Made by a program: the position numbers and the translations under genes. Positions 1-11,171 of a DNA stretch of 64,000 nt are shown here, in pieces (position 1 is the stretch's first letter; every line of letters begins with the position of its first letter). The stretch covers positions 1,116,001-1,180,000 of the forward strand of contig JAUFSD010000002.1 in NCBI GenBank assembly GCA_033030425.1, given 5' to 3'. This DNA is from Verpa conica (taxonomy: Eukaryota; Ascomycota; Pezizomycetes; Pezizales; Morchellaceae). Under the pieces are notes generated by a model that was not told the origin of the DNA, ran no database searches, and worked only from the letters and a program-made list of their open reading frames with translations.

Positions 1-712
1 GCGGTCACCAAAGTAGATACCCCCTGTCAGTTCACGAATAATGTTGAAGTCGACACCGCGACACACAGACTCTTTGAGGGGCGAGAATTGGATTAATGAT
101 TCGCTGGCAAAGTTGCAGGGACGGAGATTGCCGAAAGTGGCCATTTCTTTGCGAAGCTTGAGGAGCCCTTGTTCAGGGCGGACAGCACCAGTTCCCCATT
201 TCTGTGAGGGGAGTGTTGCAATGTCAACCTGCGCTCATAGGTATGTTGTTCGAGGGGAGAACATACTGGCCCACCAACAGCGCCTAAAAGGACTGCATCG
301 GCTGCCTTTGCAGCAGATAGAGCATCGTCGCCGAGGGCAGAGCCGATTGCATCAATGGATGCCTACTCACATGTTCCATATCAATTTGATGCATCTAACT
401 AAGGAAGGAGTAAACTTACACCACCTAACAAATGCTGCTGGAAATCGAACTCGATATCAGGATTACTAGCTGTGATAACTTTGAGAGCCTATATTTCCCT
501 CGTAATTTATTAATTGGTGGTTTTACAAATGGGTACACCAAGTACTCAATTGGGAGCGAAAATAGACCTTGATAGCCTCCTTGATAACCTCTGGACCACA
601 GTGATCACCTAAGTAAAAATAAATAGTCTGTATCAGTACAAGAGTCATGAGTGTGCACAAGATCGAAACGGTAATACATACCCTCAAAAACAACAATCTT
701 GTAGCTAGGCAT
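1..712 (-). CDS. LEU2: 3-isopropylmalate dehydrogenase, 5' part (gene runs off the window start)
   Basis: This enzyme oxidatively decarboxylates 3-isopropylmalate with NAD+ in leucine biosynthesis. Exons read on the minus strand are 712-682, 608-568, 488-420, 362-267 and 201 to beyond base 1; all phases agree. The N-terminus reads [11 protein letters not shown], then DHCGPEV, the ascomycete form of the family's GDGIGPEV nucleotide-site motif. Then come [50 protein letters not shown] and the substrate loop [20 protein letters not shown]. These match the first third to half of the family. The exon 2 donor is GTCTAT, less usual than the GTATGT/GTAAGT donors of its other introns. The dimer interface and C-terminal catalytic residues lie outside the window. 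Identity is firm; only the exact border of the small second exon is less sure. Confidence 0.95.
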
Positions 713-1231
713 ATTGAATGAAAATTCTAATCCTATATTGCAATTACTTTTTAAAGAGATAAAGCTAGATCTGCTTGACTTTGAGTTTGGCGGGGCTGGT
801 TAGTGGGGTAGGTAAATATCATCGTTGAGGGGTTATTTCTTGGCATGGCAGAGCCTCCACCATGTTTCTCCGGGTTGGTGGGGTTTTTATGGCATCATAG
901 GCCGTCACTCTACTAGTTTATAGGGGCTGCGGAGAGTACAAAATGAGATTTTAAGCCAGCAGTGACCTCTAACTAGATTCAAACATGAAATCTAAGGATA
1001 TCCGAAGATTAGATACAAAGGGGTGATTTGAACTAGAGAACGACATCCAAAAAGCAAATTGGGATGTAAGAACTTCCAAGTTCCCGATCAACATATGAAA
1101 GGACTATAAAAGTCAGAACTCTTAGCAAAGAAAGTGTAGAAATAGTACTATCTTACTCCGGCTGAAAAATGACAAACCGCCAGAAAAACAGAAAGAAAGC
1201 AGAAAAAAGACTATAGTGCTACTGTAGTAAT
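713..1231. other. intergenic, LEU2 promoter and downstream flank of the HERP-like gene
   Basis: This 519-base spacer lies upstream of LEU2 (transcribed leftward) and beyond the 3' end of the HERP-like gene. I see no coding potential. I did not find an unambiguous Leu3-type CCGG-N4-CCGG site. Confidence 0.5.
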
Positions 1232-3459
1232 TTATAATAGTCCCCTAATAACCTCTGGTTCAGCCTCCACTACAGGCACCTGAGGAGGGACCACTCCCGC
1301 GCCCTCCTGCACATCTCTTGCTGGTTCCTGTCCCTCAGCCGCCACCCCACCTACAGCCTCGGCGTTTGCCGCCTCCTGTGTATCTCTTAACTGCTGTGCT
1401 TCCCTCTGCCTCGCCTCAACAGCGTCAACATGCCTTTCATGCAGCCCTGGTACAAGACTCGCCAAGAAAATTGTAATGCCTCTCTCTACACCACGGATCA
1501 TGTTTCGGATACGGTCTTCATGGCGAGCAACAAGCATTTCAGCTGTGTGAGCGGGACCAATGGGATTTCCATTTCCATCGCGTGTTAATGGCTGTTGTGG
1601 AGTTTGTGGCTGGTTAGGCTCGGGATTAGGACCGGCGGCACCGGCGGCTGGGATGGGGTTAGGGTTAGGTACTGGGGGGTTTATTGCTTCTAGGAAAGGC
1701 CGGAAAAATTCGTTGAAGATGCCAGTTTGCCAGACTAGTGCGGGGTTAGCATTAGCAATTAAGGCATAATGCCGTCATCTAAGGGAACATACTGAAGATT
1801 AAAACAGCAATAGAACCCAAGTACAGCATCCGTCTCCATCCTCCACTCCCAGTAAATAACACCACAAACACAGCCAGCCTAACCGCCAGCCAGAAATGCG
1901 TAGCACGTGCTCTAACTCCAGCAAGAATATCACCAAGGTTTATTGGTCGGTTCCTGTTGACAGCAGCACGGGCTTGGTGATCCTGGAACCCAAAACCACC
2001 GTTTTGGAATCTATTGTGCACATGGGCACCAAAATTTAGATTATCAGGCACAGGCCAGCCGAGAGCTCTGAGGTCTGCAGGAATATCGGCTAATCCACCT
2101 GCAGCCCAGTTGATGTTGGCGATAGGAGCAGGAGCGGGAACAGGAGGCCCAGCACTTCCAGGGGGTCCTACAAGTAAAGCGGCAGGCATTCCGGAAGCGT
2201 CTTGGAGGATATAAATCAAGTTATTCCCGCCTAGAAGGTTATTATTTGTTGGTTGAACCGATGGGTAAACATCCGCCAACGGGTTCCGTATAGGGCTCGT
2301 AGCTGTGAAGCTTGTAGTCTCCGAGCGCTGTTCGGATTCCTCTTGCTGCAATTCTAGTAGCGCTCGACGCCTAGCTTCATCTTCAATTTCTAAGATTTGG
2401 TTCATCTGTTCTGACATAGGCGCTCTCGTGAACCCTCCCGAAGAGCTAGCCACAGTTCCGCTACCGCTTGCAACAGGTGTGGGGACTCCTGTAGAGGGAA
2501 CCGGAATACCACCCGGCCCGTATCTAATTGCTTGGGTCCTACTTATCGAATCAGACCCTGAAGTTCCAAACCCCGGGATTGAAATGCTAGTGCTCCTCCC
2601 TGATACATCTACTCCGGCATTGACTGATTGCCTTGCCGTTGAAATTCTCTGACCCAGAACTTCATTCATTCGTGCCAAGTCCTCAGTCAATCTCTGCCGG
2701 GCAGCGAGGTTATCTTGCTGTTGTTCTGTAGCTTGAGCGCGTTGCCGTAGTGTTTGTCGCAACTCGTCAAAGCTCATCGCAGCGAAATTTGGTGCACCAC
2801 CAATTCCAGGGATCGAGGGTGCACCATTATTCCGTGGAACTACCGATGTTGTTGTTATGCGGGTAGTGGTGGTAACTATTGACGAGCTCGAGGTTGGAGT
2901 AATGGTGGATGTCGTAGTGGTCGTAGTGGTAGGTCCGCTACCCGGTGGCGACGGCGAAGACGACGGCAATGGCGGAGATGTGTTTGAGTAGGGGTTAGAA
3001 CTTAGAAAGGGGTTCGAAGGAGGACTGGGACTTGTAGGGCTATTTATTGAAGGGCGAATGACAAGATGGAACGTATAGGCATCTTGAGGTGTTTCCTGAG
3101 AGTAGCAAAAGTTAGCCCGAGGTAATATAGCGGGAACCAGAAGGGCATACACCAGCGCATCCGTCCTTCCCAGGGCCCAGCCCGAGAATGGTTTCGATAA
3201 CAAGCTCATCTGTCAGCATCTTTCCTCTGTAGATTAGTCGCTGCTGGTCGTTTGCTGGGCGAGAGTCTAAGGTAGCTGAGATGCTGCTCTTGAGCTCTCC
3301 AATAGTGGATTTGGGCAATACGCGAAAGGCAAGATCCGTGGGGAAGTTTTCAGCAGGTGACAAGACCTTGATTAGTATAGCCGAAGGATCCATTGTCTGT
3401 GGAGTTGAGAGAGAGAGATGGCTACTTGAGGATGAGACCTCTTTGCCGGGGGAGGACAT
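1232..3459 (-). CDS. HERP/Usa1-like ubiquitin-domain ER membrane protein
   Basis: Likely a scaffold of ER-associated degradation, by analogy with HERP and Usa1, which link the Hrd1 ubiquitin ligase complex. Exons (minus) are 3459-3151, 3095-1793 and 1734-1232, giving 704 residues. Residues about 25-120 form a ubiquitin-like fold: an ILIKVLSP strand, QQRLIYRGKML in the middle and a final DAYTFHLVIRPS strand. A Ser/Thr/Pro-rich linker follows. Near residue 520 a segment begins with FWLAVRLAVFVVLF, then a short GSGGWRR turn, then a second hydrophobic stretch. This resembles the paired membrane segments near the C-terminus of HERP. The second intron interrupts the second hydrophobic segment, and phase restores IFIWQTGIFNEFF. 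The tail is rich in Pro, Glu and Gln. The gene diverges from MSS51. A generic ubiquitin-like membrane protein, such as a Dsc-complex relative, is the alternative. Confidence 0.72.
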
Positions 3460-3915
3460 GATGAATGTGGGGGGATAGATGGTGATGAAGGAGTTGTCTA
3501 AACTACTGTACAGTAGAATGGGGGCTATTAAATGACTGAAGCTATTTAGCAATATGTGGCGATGACAAATGATATTGCCAGCACCTACAGCTAGAGCAGA
3601 AGGAGCAGTGTCAGATACAGCGCTGTGTTTGGTGTTTCATTTTCGCCATCTGTCCTTCTCCAAGATCACCTTAGTCAACCAGGACCCGCATTAGTGGAGA
3701 TGATGGATGCAGGTAGAGTTAAGCGACATCACGACATCATCATCCCACATCCTACACGGCAGTAGAGTACTCCAACATCAACTCCCATCAGCCCCACCAA
3801 TACCTCAACCTCCCCTCCCCCCCACATATCTGAAAATTTATCATCTCCGCCCATATTAATCCTCGAGTAGGTAAATTGTATATAATTCACAGATACTCGA
3901 TTGTTAACTACATTA
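3460..3915. promoter_or_regulatory. divergent intergenic region between the HERP-like gene and MSS51
   Basis: This 456-base spacer has both start codons pointing outward, so it must hold both promoters. It contains C-rich tracts near 3810-3830 and a TATATAATT stretch just before the MSS51 start. No specific operator was recognised. Confidence 0.5.
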
Positions 3916-5510
3916 ATGCGGCCCTCACAAACATGCTCAAGATGTTTAACTCATCTTCGGCCATCAGAAATTCTTCTCAGACCACAACTTCAATTCCCTA
4001 GGAGACTATCAACATCCGTTTTCACAAATCCTAAAATCCAATTGAAAAATGGTGTTTTACCATCTCTCCAATCAAAACGCACTTTTCTTTCAGTGTTCGG
4101 TAGCAAGAAAGATGTCTCAACCCCACCTCTCCCCTCAGAGATGGCTTCTGTGAGCGACCACCCAGTATATGAGCATACTGATGGCTCCCGTGTCCTCCTC
4201 AAGCCAAATAATCTTTTTCACCCCATGGAAAGCTCTCCATCCCCATCCATGCGCCAACGTGCAGCTGCGATCAAGCGTACTGCGTACTGTCCACATCCTG
4301 GGCATCGTGCTACAAACTCCCCGCAACATGTGAAATTCACTTGCTCTGACTGCGGTGTTCCAACTTACTGCTCTGAGGAGCATTGGGCTGCTGACTACGA
4401 GAATCATATTCTCATCTGCGATGCTCTTAGGGAAGCGAATGAGGATGACCATGATCTTCGCTCGGGGAGGTTCTTTCCGGAGTTTGAATACCCGGGTGAA
4501 CAGATGGACGAAGCCCTGATAAACTTCACAAATTGGGATACATTTCTCTACACCCGCGACTTCAAAGCTGTCAACGATCCTAGGTCCTTGCGTCAGGTTA
4601 CTAAACTCTTGACGTACCCTATTACAATCGCAAGTTTCTTGCATGAACTTAGTCCCTACAACCTTCGCAATAGATTGACCATCGAAGGCCTGAAGAGTGT
4701 AAGCGGTATGTATTCCCTCATAATATATTCCACCGCCCTAAGGATTTAACTAATTGGTAATTATTCCTAGCCCTCCGCTACACCCTACACCCCCAAAAAA
4801 CCGGCGCCGGAAAGGACATGAAAGGCATCCGCATAACCCCGCCACCCGTTCGGATTTTCGTCCTCGGTGCCCGGGCTGAATCCTCCCTTCCTCGTGAAGT
4901 CTGGCATCAATTAACCCACATGTTCCCCCTCACCACTTTTCATCTTGTCTTCATCGGCCCTGAGGCCCTCGATGGTCGATCCTCAGAACTCCCGCTTCCG
5001 GACCGTTCTGATTCAAATCCATTTGGTGCAATCGTTGAGCGTGTATCCCATAACATGAAAGTTAGCACTTTCGTTGAACACTACCATACTCTCCACGCTA
5101 CAGGGACCTTTGCGCCATTTGATCCTTACTTTGACTGCTTTGTGCTTTTCCATCCAGGGTTAGGGCACCCAGGGAGTGCGGCCGAGTGGGAGAATACATT
5201 GCCAAGGTTACTAGATACGAAATGTCCGGTGCTTGTGACAGGATATACAGAGAATGATATGGAGAGAGATGTGAACTGGGTGCAGGAGAAGTGTATGGGG
5301 GAATTTGATGTGCTGCTGCAACCGGGAGAGAATCGGTTCAAGAGCTTGAGGTGGGATATTAATGAGTAGGTTTTACTTTCCGTGGAGGGAGAGTGTGTGC
5401 TAATTAAATGTAGTGCGGATCCAACGGATTTGAGTCAGGGCAATTGGGGTGTATGGAGTTTTAGAGGAAAGAGATACGAGGCTACGAGGAAGGAAGCTGA
5501 GGAGTCATAG
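3916..5510 (+). CDS. MSS51: Mitochondrial COX1 translational activator and assembly factor Mss51
   Basis: Mss51 activates translation of mitochondrial COX1 mRNA and holds newly made Cox1 during cytochrome oxidase assembly. Exons are 3916-4705, 4771-5365 and 5414-5510, giving 493 residues. The last intron has a TGCTAAT branch point; without it the protein would stop early at 5369 and lose the conserved GNWGVWSFRGKRYEA tail. The N-terminus is Arg-rich without acidic residues, as in mitochondrial presequences. A Cys-Pro pair at residues 125-126 (YCPHPGH) resembles the heme-regulatory CP motifs of yeast Mss51. It is followed by a MYND-like zinc finger with FTCSDCGVPTYCSEEHW. I chose the ATG at 3916 because it begins the presequence; an in-frame TTG at 3901 is not a likely eukaryotic start. 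Later regions FLHELSPYNLR and FDCFVLFHPGLGHP also fit the family. Confidence 0.92.
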
Positions 5511-7287
5511 TCTCTAGTTGAGGTTCAAATCTACCTTTCTCTCTGAAATATTTCTTATATTTCCCCCTGTGTATATGGAAGGAACTGCGAACATCTTCCC
5601 TCATTATCCCTCTAGATGGGTTGTGTATCATGATGATGGTTAGATACGGTGTGTGTGTAAATATGGTAAACCAGCCTGTGTAAAAGAAGAACTAGAATTC
5701 AAAGTCTTGAAAGAGTCGGAGGGTTTGGGGATTTGTAGTCCCTATATATTTGTACAAGAAAAAAAAACTCTTTGGCCTGTATAGGCACAGGGTTGGGTGG
5801 CTGAATTCGGGTTATCCTGATACCGCTGGGTAAACGATGATGGAAGCTCACATCTGTCATGTTTGATTAATCACTGGAGATCACTCGAGCTAAAGTATCG
5901 ATGAAGTAACCGATAATGATTGATTAATTGTTCATAATACATGAAGTCCTTAAAAGTAATCGATAGGAGAGGCGCTGTATTTCTAGAGATTTCAAACAGA
6001 CTTTCCCACTCACAATATCTATATATCCAGTCAGTAGCAGATCCACCATCTCTGGCTCTTGAGAACCCTTTAACCCAACACACTAGTTTTAAGGTTCTCA
6101 ACCGCATGTATGAATTGTAGATGATAGTTTCCAGCCTCAGTGAATATGTGTTCAAAGACTTTTAGGTGACGGAAATTGTGCTTGTGGCTATTGGCTGATA
6201 CGAGTGATGTTTTGGAGGAGTTGACTGGAGCTGGTACATGTAGTGTTCTGGGAAACAATCGAGAAGTATTTAGGGGCATCACTATGGTCGGAGTTTGTTG
6301 TTTAGGTGAATACTAAGATTTTAAACTGGGTTATCTGGTTAAAAGAGCAGTATATGTTGGTGGCAAGCATAGTAATTCATCGTCGAGTGACTATGCATGA
6401 TTCCGTTTATTATCTTTTTGTTTTTCTTGTCAATGATTACGCATTTTGCCTAACGCCTAACAATAAACAAGAGTCTAAAAATCAAGAAGTTCAGTGCTTG
6501 GCCAGAACTGATAACAGATGCATGATTACAGAACATACCAAGAAACAGCCTCTGTGCCACTCTAGCATACTACCTACCTACCATATTTAAATATGTATTA
6601 CATCCGGTGATAGCAAATACCGCAGGATATCGGTTTCCTTGTGAACACTACAGGTTTCTAGCCGATATCCAGAATGCCAAGAGAATCGGCACACTTCCGG
6701 GTTACTCCAGTTTCATCTCGTTGCATTAGACTCTCTATATAACACTGCATTAAAATTTCGCGCATGCAGCCCCTCAACCACTCGGATCGCGGAAGTCAGA
6801 GTGATCAGGAGTTGTAAATCAGTCGTGGGGAAGAGGTAGGGACTCGGATAGCACAGCTTGCATTGTGGTTTGAGGCTTGTTCGCCAAGTTCGCCAAGTTC
6901 GAGACAAAACAGCCTCAAAGATACACGCTGTTAGGTAGGCCGCTGCAGATCTCAGAACTGCCAAGGCCCTACGCAGGATACATGTAATTAATGAATGGAC
7001 CCCTGAACGTGTCGGGTAGCTGCGTATGTATTGGCCTCGTGTGCTTTATTATTCTGTCTTTTTGAGCAGGGACTACGTACTCAAGTCAAGTCAAGTTCTT
7101 GCTCGAATTGATATCAGTCGGGGGGTTGCAGGTCTTCCTTGAGTTCTGTCTTCTCCTTTTCTTCTCACACTGACCTATATCACTGGATCAAATCGACGGC
7201 ACCCAAAACAGTACAATCACTCATCACTCTCCACCCACCAAATTTTTTCACTCTGGTCCCCGTCATTGTATGTGAACTTACTTCATT
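5511..7287. other. intergenic region, MSS51 3' flank and CAS1-like promoter
   Basis: A 1.8-kb stretch with no convincing gene. Several short open frames exist (for example 5871-6155 and 6713-6964 minus, 6306-6590 plus), but they lack splice-linked extension or recognisable domains. A short tandem repeat of CGCCAAGTT occurs near 6880-6900. The last 150 bases are CT-rich, as in many fungal promoters and 5' leaders. Confidence 0.4.
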
Positions 7288-10040
7288 ATGGCGCACTTCA
7301 AGATTGCTCGCCAGTATTTAACTCCGGCTGTTGTCAACCGTATCTCTGTGGCATTCATCTGCGTTACTTTGCTGGGTGTGGCTTTACGCTACTGCTGGTT
7401 CGGTAAGCTCCCTCCCAATTTGTTGGTCGCGTGACCTGGTTCCACAGAACACTTATGGATCTCCAATCTAACGATAATCTTTAACGTAAATTCTAGATGC
7501 TAGAGACCCTTTCAAATGCGGTGCAATACTAAACGAAGGGGAATGGCTTGATCAGCCCCCAATAAATTCATCTATAATCCCTCAGAACTGGCAGCCTCCG
7601 GGTTGTATGATGCACAAATACACCTCCAAAGACGTTACAACTTGCCTTGCCAACCGCCGGGTTTTATTTATCGGTGATTCTACTATTCGGCAGGTCTTCT
7701 GGTCTGTTGCAAAGTCACTCGATCCTAAAGCCAACCCATCATCAGCTGAGAAGCATGTTGATATCATAGTAGAGAAAAGTGATGTCAAGTTGGAGTTTAT
7801 CTGGGACCCTTGGCTCAATTCAAGTAGACTGCATAGCGAGCTCTCCTCCTATAACGATGGAAAGGCACAAGATGCTATGGGGAACACTGCCGCGTTGATC
7901 TTGATGGGGTCTGGGTTGTGGTATGCAAGACATGAGAATATGAATGGCCTTAAGATGTGGAAGGATAGCATTGATGATGTTGTTCAGCATATGCGGGGTG
8001 GTCGTGGGTCTACAGATTTGGCCGAATCAGATCTCCTGTTAATTGCACCTGTCACTGTCCCAGCATGGGCAAAGCTCAACGATGACCGACGAGCTACTAT
8101 AACCCCTCAAGAGATCACAGCCATGAATCAGTACCTCCAGCAACTGTCGGATTTCCAGGGTGTAGATGTGATTTGGTCATGGCATCAAATGACATCCAAT
8201 ATGCCCCAGATGTACGAAAGTTCCGGCATTCATTTAGTAGAGAGCATCGCTGCAAAGCAGGCGGAAGCGCTGCTAAATCTGAGGTGCAATGCTGTAACAG
8301 CCACACGATACCCTTACGATCAGACATGCTGCAACAGGTACCAGGCACCAAATCATATCCAATGGATTGGACTTCTATTTGTTTTGGGACTTCTTCCGGC
8401 AATTCTTTATATGAGAAATAAAGGTCAGAATCTCTTTAGGGCTCTACCTTAAGGATGCGAGATTAACGGAGATTATTAGACGAGAAAACGGGAACTAAAT
8501 CAATAGCACAGGCTGTATGGCTCCCATCCGACGAGGTTACTTGGGCTTTGCTAGTTTTTGGTCTCGCTGTCGTGTATTGCTTTTATGCGGATCGTACACA
8601 AATTTTCAACAAAGCCCACAAGGAATTTGTGACTTCAAGCTTTCTGTGGGGGTCTGTAATCTCACTTGCTATAGGACTTTTTACACTCCAGAAGACCTCA
8701 GAGACTGCTGCAGATCAACCTTTCTTGGGCCGTTACCAGACTGATGAATGGAAGGGATGGATGCAGCTTGTGATCCTTATTTATCACTACACCGGGGCAT
8801 CAAAGGTCACTGTTATTTACGGATTTATTCGTGTAACTATTGCTGCTTACCTATTCATGACCGGATATGGACATGCTCTTTACTTCCTTAACAAAAAGGA
8901 TTACTCGCTGAAAAGGGTTGCATCGGTGCTGATTAGGTTAAATCTTCTGAGCTGTGTGCTTCCATTTATGATGGGTACCAACTACATTTTTTACTATTTC
9001 GCCCCGCTGTGTTCTTACTGGTTTTTGGTTGTGTTCGCAACTATGAGAATCAGTGAACAAAACAACTCAAACACTAAATTCCTCGCCGTCAAGATCCTCC
9101 TCGCAGCGATACTTTCGGCTACATTAACCTATTTCCCGGGGGTCCTGGAAGCTATCTTCAACCTGATTGGTTTTGTCGCGAGGACTGAGTGGGATGTTGC
9201 TGAGTGGAGGTTCAGGGTCTCATTAGATATGTGGATTGTCTTTGTTGGTATGGCTGTAGCAATTATGTTCAACAAAGTCAACGAGAACTCCTATACTTCT
9301 ACACTGTGGTGGGGGTCTGCGAGAAAATACTCAATTATCGGTTCGGCCATCGCTCTCCCACTCTATACCCTCTTCGAGACAACAAGGGCGGACAAATATG
9401 AGTACAATGCGTATCACCCGTATATTTCATTTATCCCAATACTGTCATTCATCACATTGCGAAATGCCACACCACAGTTGAGGAACTCTCATTCTCGAAT
9501 CTTTGTATGGCTGGGGAGATGCTCGCTGGAGACATTCACGCTCCAATTTCATATCTGGATGGCGGCAGACACGAAGGGTCTATTGGTTCTTGGTGCATTT
9601 GGTTGGACAGGGCGATTACAGAATTTTATCCTTGCAACCATCCTATTCCTCTTTGTTAGCCATCGTGTCGCTGGAGCAACTACTGTACTGTCGGGGTGGA
9701 TTATGGGGACACCTCCGAGAGTCAGCATGCCACAACAGCAGCAACCAGGTCTCCCAACGTCGAGAGGATCAAGTCTAGATGGTTCAAAGGAGGTGATTGA
9801 GGTTGAGGAGGTGATTCCATTGAATAGAAGGAGCGGAGAAGGGTCGAGGTCGAGGTCGAGGTCGAGACAAAAGAGTCCGGGTGAGGAAATCCCGTCAGGG
9901 TATTGGGGGAACCTGAAGTATAGGATGGTGATGATATTGATTATTATATGGTTTTTGAGCTTGGTGAGTTCGTTTACATGAACTATAGCTTTGTTACAAC
10001 AACAGCTAACGTGTTTTCCTTGTTTGTCTAGACCTATTGA
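7288..10040 (+). CDS. CAS1/CASD1-type polysaccharide O-acetyltransferase
   Basis: By family (Cryptococcus Cas1, animal CASD1) it transfers acetyl groups to sugars in the Golgi lumen. Exons are 7288-7402, 7497-8423, 8507-9963 and 10032-10040, giving 835 residues. A signal anchor lies at about residues 19-38. Next comes a lumenal SGNH/PC-esterase-like domain with VLFIGDSTIRQVFW, the nucleophile serine being S100. Later it has YESSGIHLVES with H284 in the catalytic-histidine position. A transmembrane segment near residue 335 leads into a multi-spanning acyltransferase domain including LVILIYHYTGAS, FMTGYGHALYF and LGRCSLETFTLQFHIW, typical of the Cas1 10-TM module. The tail carries an RSRSRSR repeat from a GTCGAG microsatellite. 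The family DxxH aspartate appears as Ser281 here. The third intron's acceptor at 8506 was chosen because it alone keeps frame. Substrate (glucuronoxylomannan-like or cell-wall glycan) is unknown. Confidence 0.88.
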
Positions 10041-10631
10041 TGATAAGTTGGAGGGGAAGGGGAGAGGTGTATCTTGTTATCATTTTTTAGTATCTGCTAG
10101 GGCCTGAAAAACTGCTGGCGTTTTTCTGATTTTAGCTTTTTTGTCACGTTGCATAGTTTTCTACTGCCTTTACCTTTGGTAGACAAGGGTGATGCAGATA
10201 TTTAGATTTGGGGGTTGGCTTCTTGCCAGGAGTCATGTATGACTGTATGAAATGGAAATAGGAGTGTTTTCTCAGCATTGACGGGTGGGACCTGAATGAG
10301 GCGTGGTTAGTGGAATATGTGTATTTCTTGGGTATTATATTTTTGGCCAGTCTTTTTACCAACCTTTCTATATTTAGGTGGGCTTTTGGGTAGAATATAG
10401 AGATACTTTATCTGGTTAGATCCTTCAGAAGTGGTGATACTTTCGCTATAATTAAAGGTTCTTTACTCCTCACTACGAAATCATGGTTATTGATGCACCA
10501 CACCCTCAATAGTCACGTAATTGTACAAGCATAGCACCCGAAAGTCAACGAGGACCAGGGAAAACAACAAATCCCAATAAAGCAAGGGCATAAAAATATG
10601 TTAGAGTGTTGTTAATAAAAAAAAAACCCCT
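10041..10631. other. convergent intergenic region
   Basis: The CAS1-like gene ends from the left and the RNR-inhibitor-like gene from the right, so this should hold both 3' UTRs and polyadenylation sites. It has an A/T-rich tract at 10600-10626. No coding signal seen. Confidence 0.5.
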
Positions 10632-11171
10632 CTATAAAACAGGCCGTAAGAACCCCGCCTCCTCAAAATCATCATCTCTGTTGCATCGGTCCTCCATATC
10701 TGTATCACCCACCGTATCCCTCGGGACAGCAGCATGGTATCTTCTCTTCAAACTCTTTGGCGCAGCAATCTGTCCAACCGGCCTGTCTGCCTTCACTGAA
10801 GTCTCAACTTGCTGATCTTCTTGGTGTTCACGCTTATTGGTGTTTCCCTTTGGCTGCGGGGGGGCGCTCTCTTGGCCGGGTACGGTGAGAGCGAATTTTG
10901 TGGATTTGTAAGTGCCGGATTTGAGGCCTTCGGGAACAGCTTTGCGGACGCGCATGCCAACGTTTAGGAGTCCCGACTTTATGGAAGGGGGGAGCTCGTT
11001 GGGAGAGGGACTGGTACGCCAGGTAACTGTATTTGAGGGAGTTGTGGTAGCTATCGTAGGGGAATTGGAAAGGACATTGTTTGAGGGGTTAGAGAAGAAG
11101 AAGGAGGTTATTGAGGGTTGAATTGAGGATGAGAGAGCTGGGCGTTTGCGGGAGCTTGCGGAAGGAGGCAT
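10632..11171 (-). CDS. Ribonucleotide reductase inhibitor-like protein (Spd1/Dif1 family) with PIP box
   Basis: A single-exon gene of 179 residues, basic and low in complexity, predicted to be mostly disordered. Residues 66-80 read SGLLNVGMRVRKAVP, which resembles the short conserved (HUG/RNR-inhibitor) motif of Spd1, Dif1 and Hug1-type proteins. These regulate ribonucleotide reductase activity or small-subunit localisation. Residues 18-25, QPSITSFF, fit the PCNA-interacting PIP consensus QxxIxxFF exactly. A basic SRKRP patch precedes it and could aid nuclear import. The C-terminus is acidic (DTDMEDRCNRDDDFEE). Spd1 is degraded through CRL4-Cdt2 on PCNA, so the PIP box fits the proposed family, but the extra TD and downstream basic residue of a full PIP degron are missing. 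The assignment rests on a short motif, so it is moderately confident. Confidence 0.65.
   Translation of the reverse strand: MPPSASSRKRPALSSSIQPSITSFFFSNPSNNVLSNSPTIATTTPSNTVTWRTSPSPNELPPSIKSGLLNVGMRVRKAVPEGLKSGTYKSTKFALTVPGQESAPPQPKGNTNKREHQEDQQVETSVKADRPVGQIAAPKSLKRRYHAAVPRDTVGDTDMEDRCNRDDDFEEAGFLRPVL

Noticed and set aside
41..469. Plus-strand open frame of 142 codons
   Set aside because: It is the antisense shadow of LEU2, whose exons on the minus strand give clear family motifs.
1640..1670. TTAGGG-like words
   Set aside because: They lie inside the coding exon of the HERP-like gene and encode a Pro/Asn repeat, so no regulatory meaning is claimed.
5871..6282. Two overlapping minus-strand frames of 94 and 70 codons
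   Set aside because: No domain, no in-phase splice extension, AT-rich flank; likely chance.
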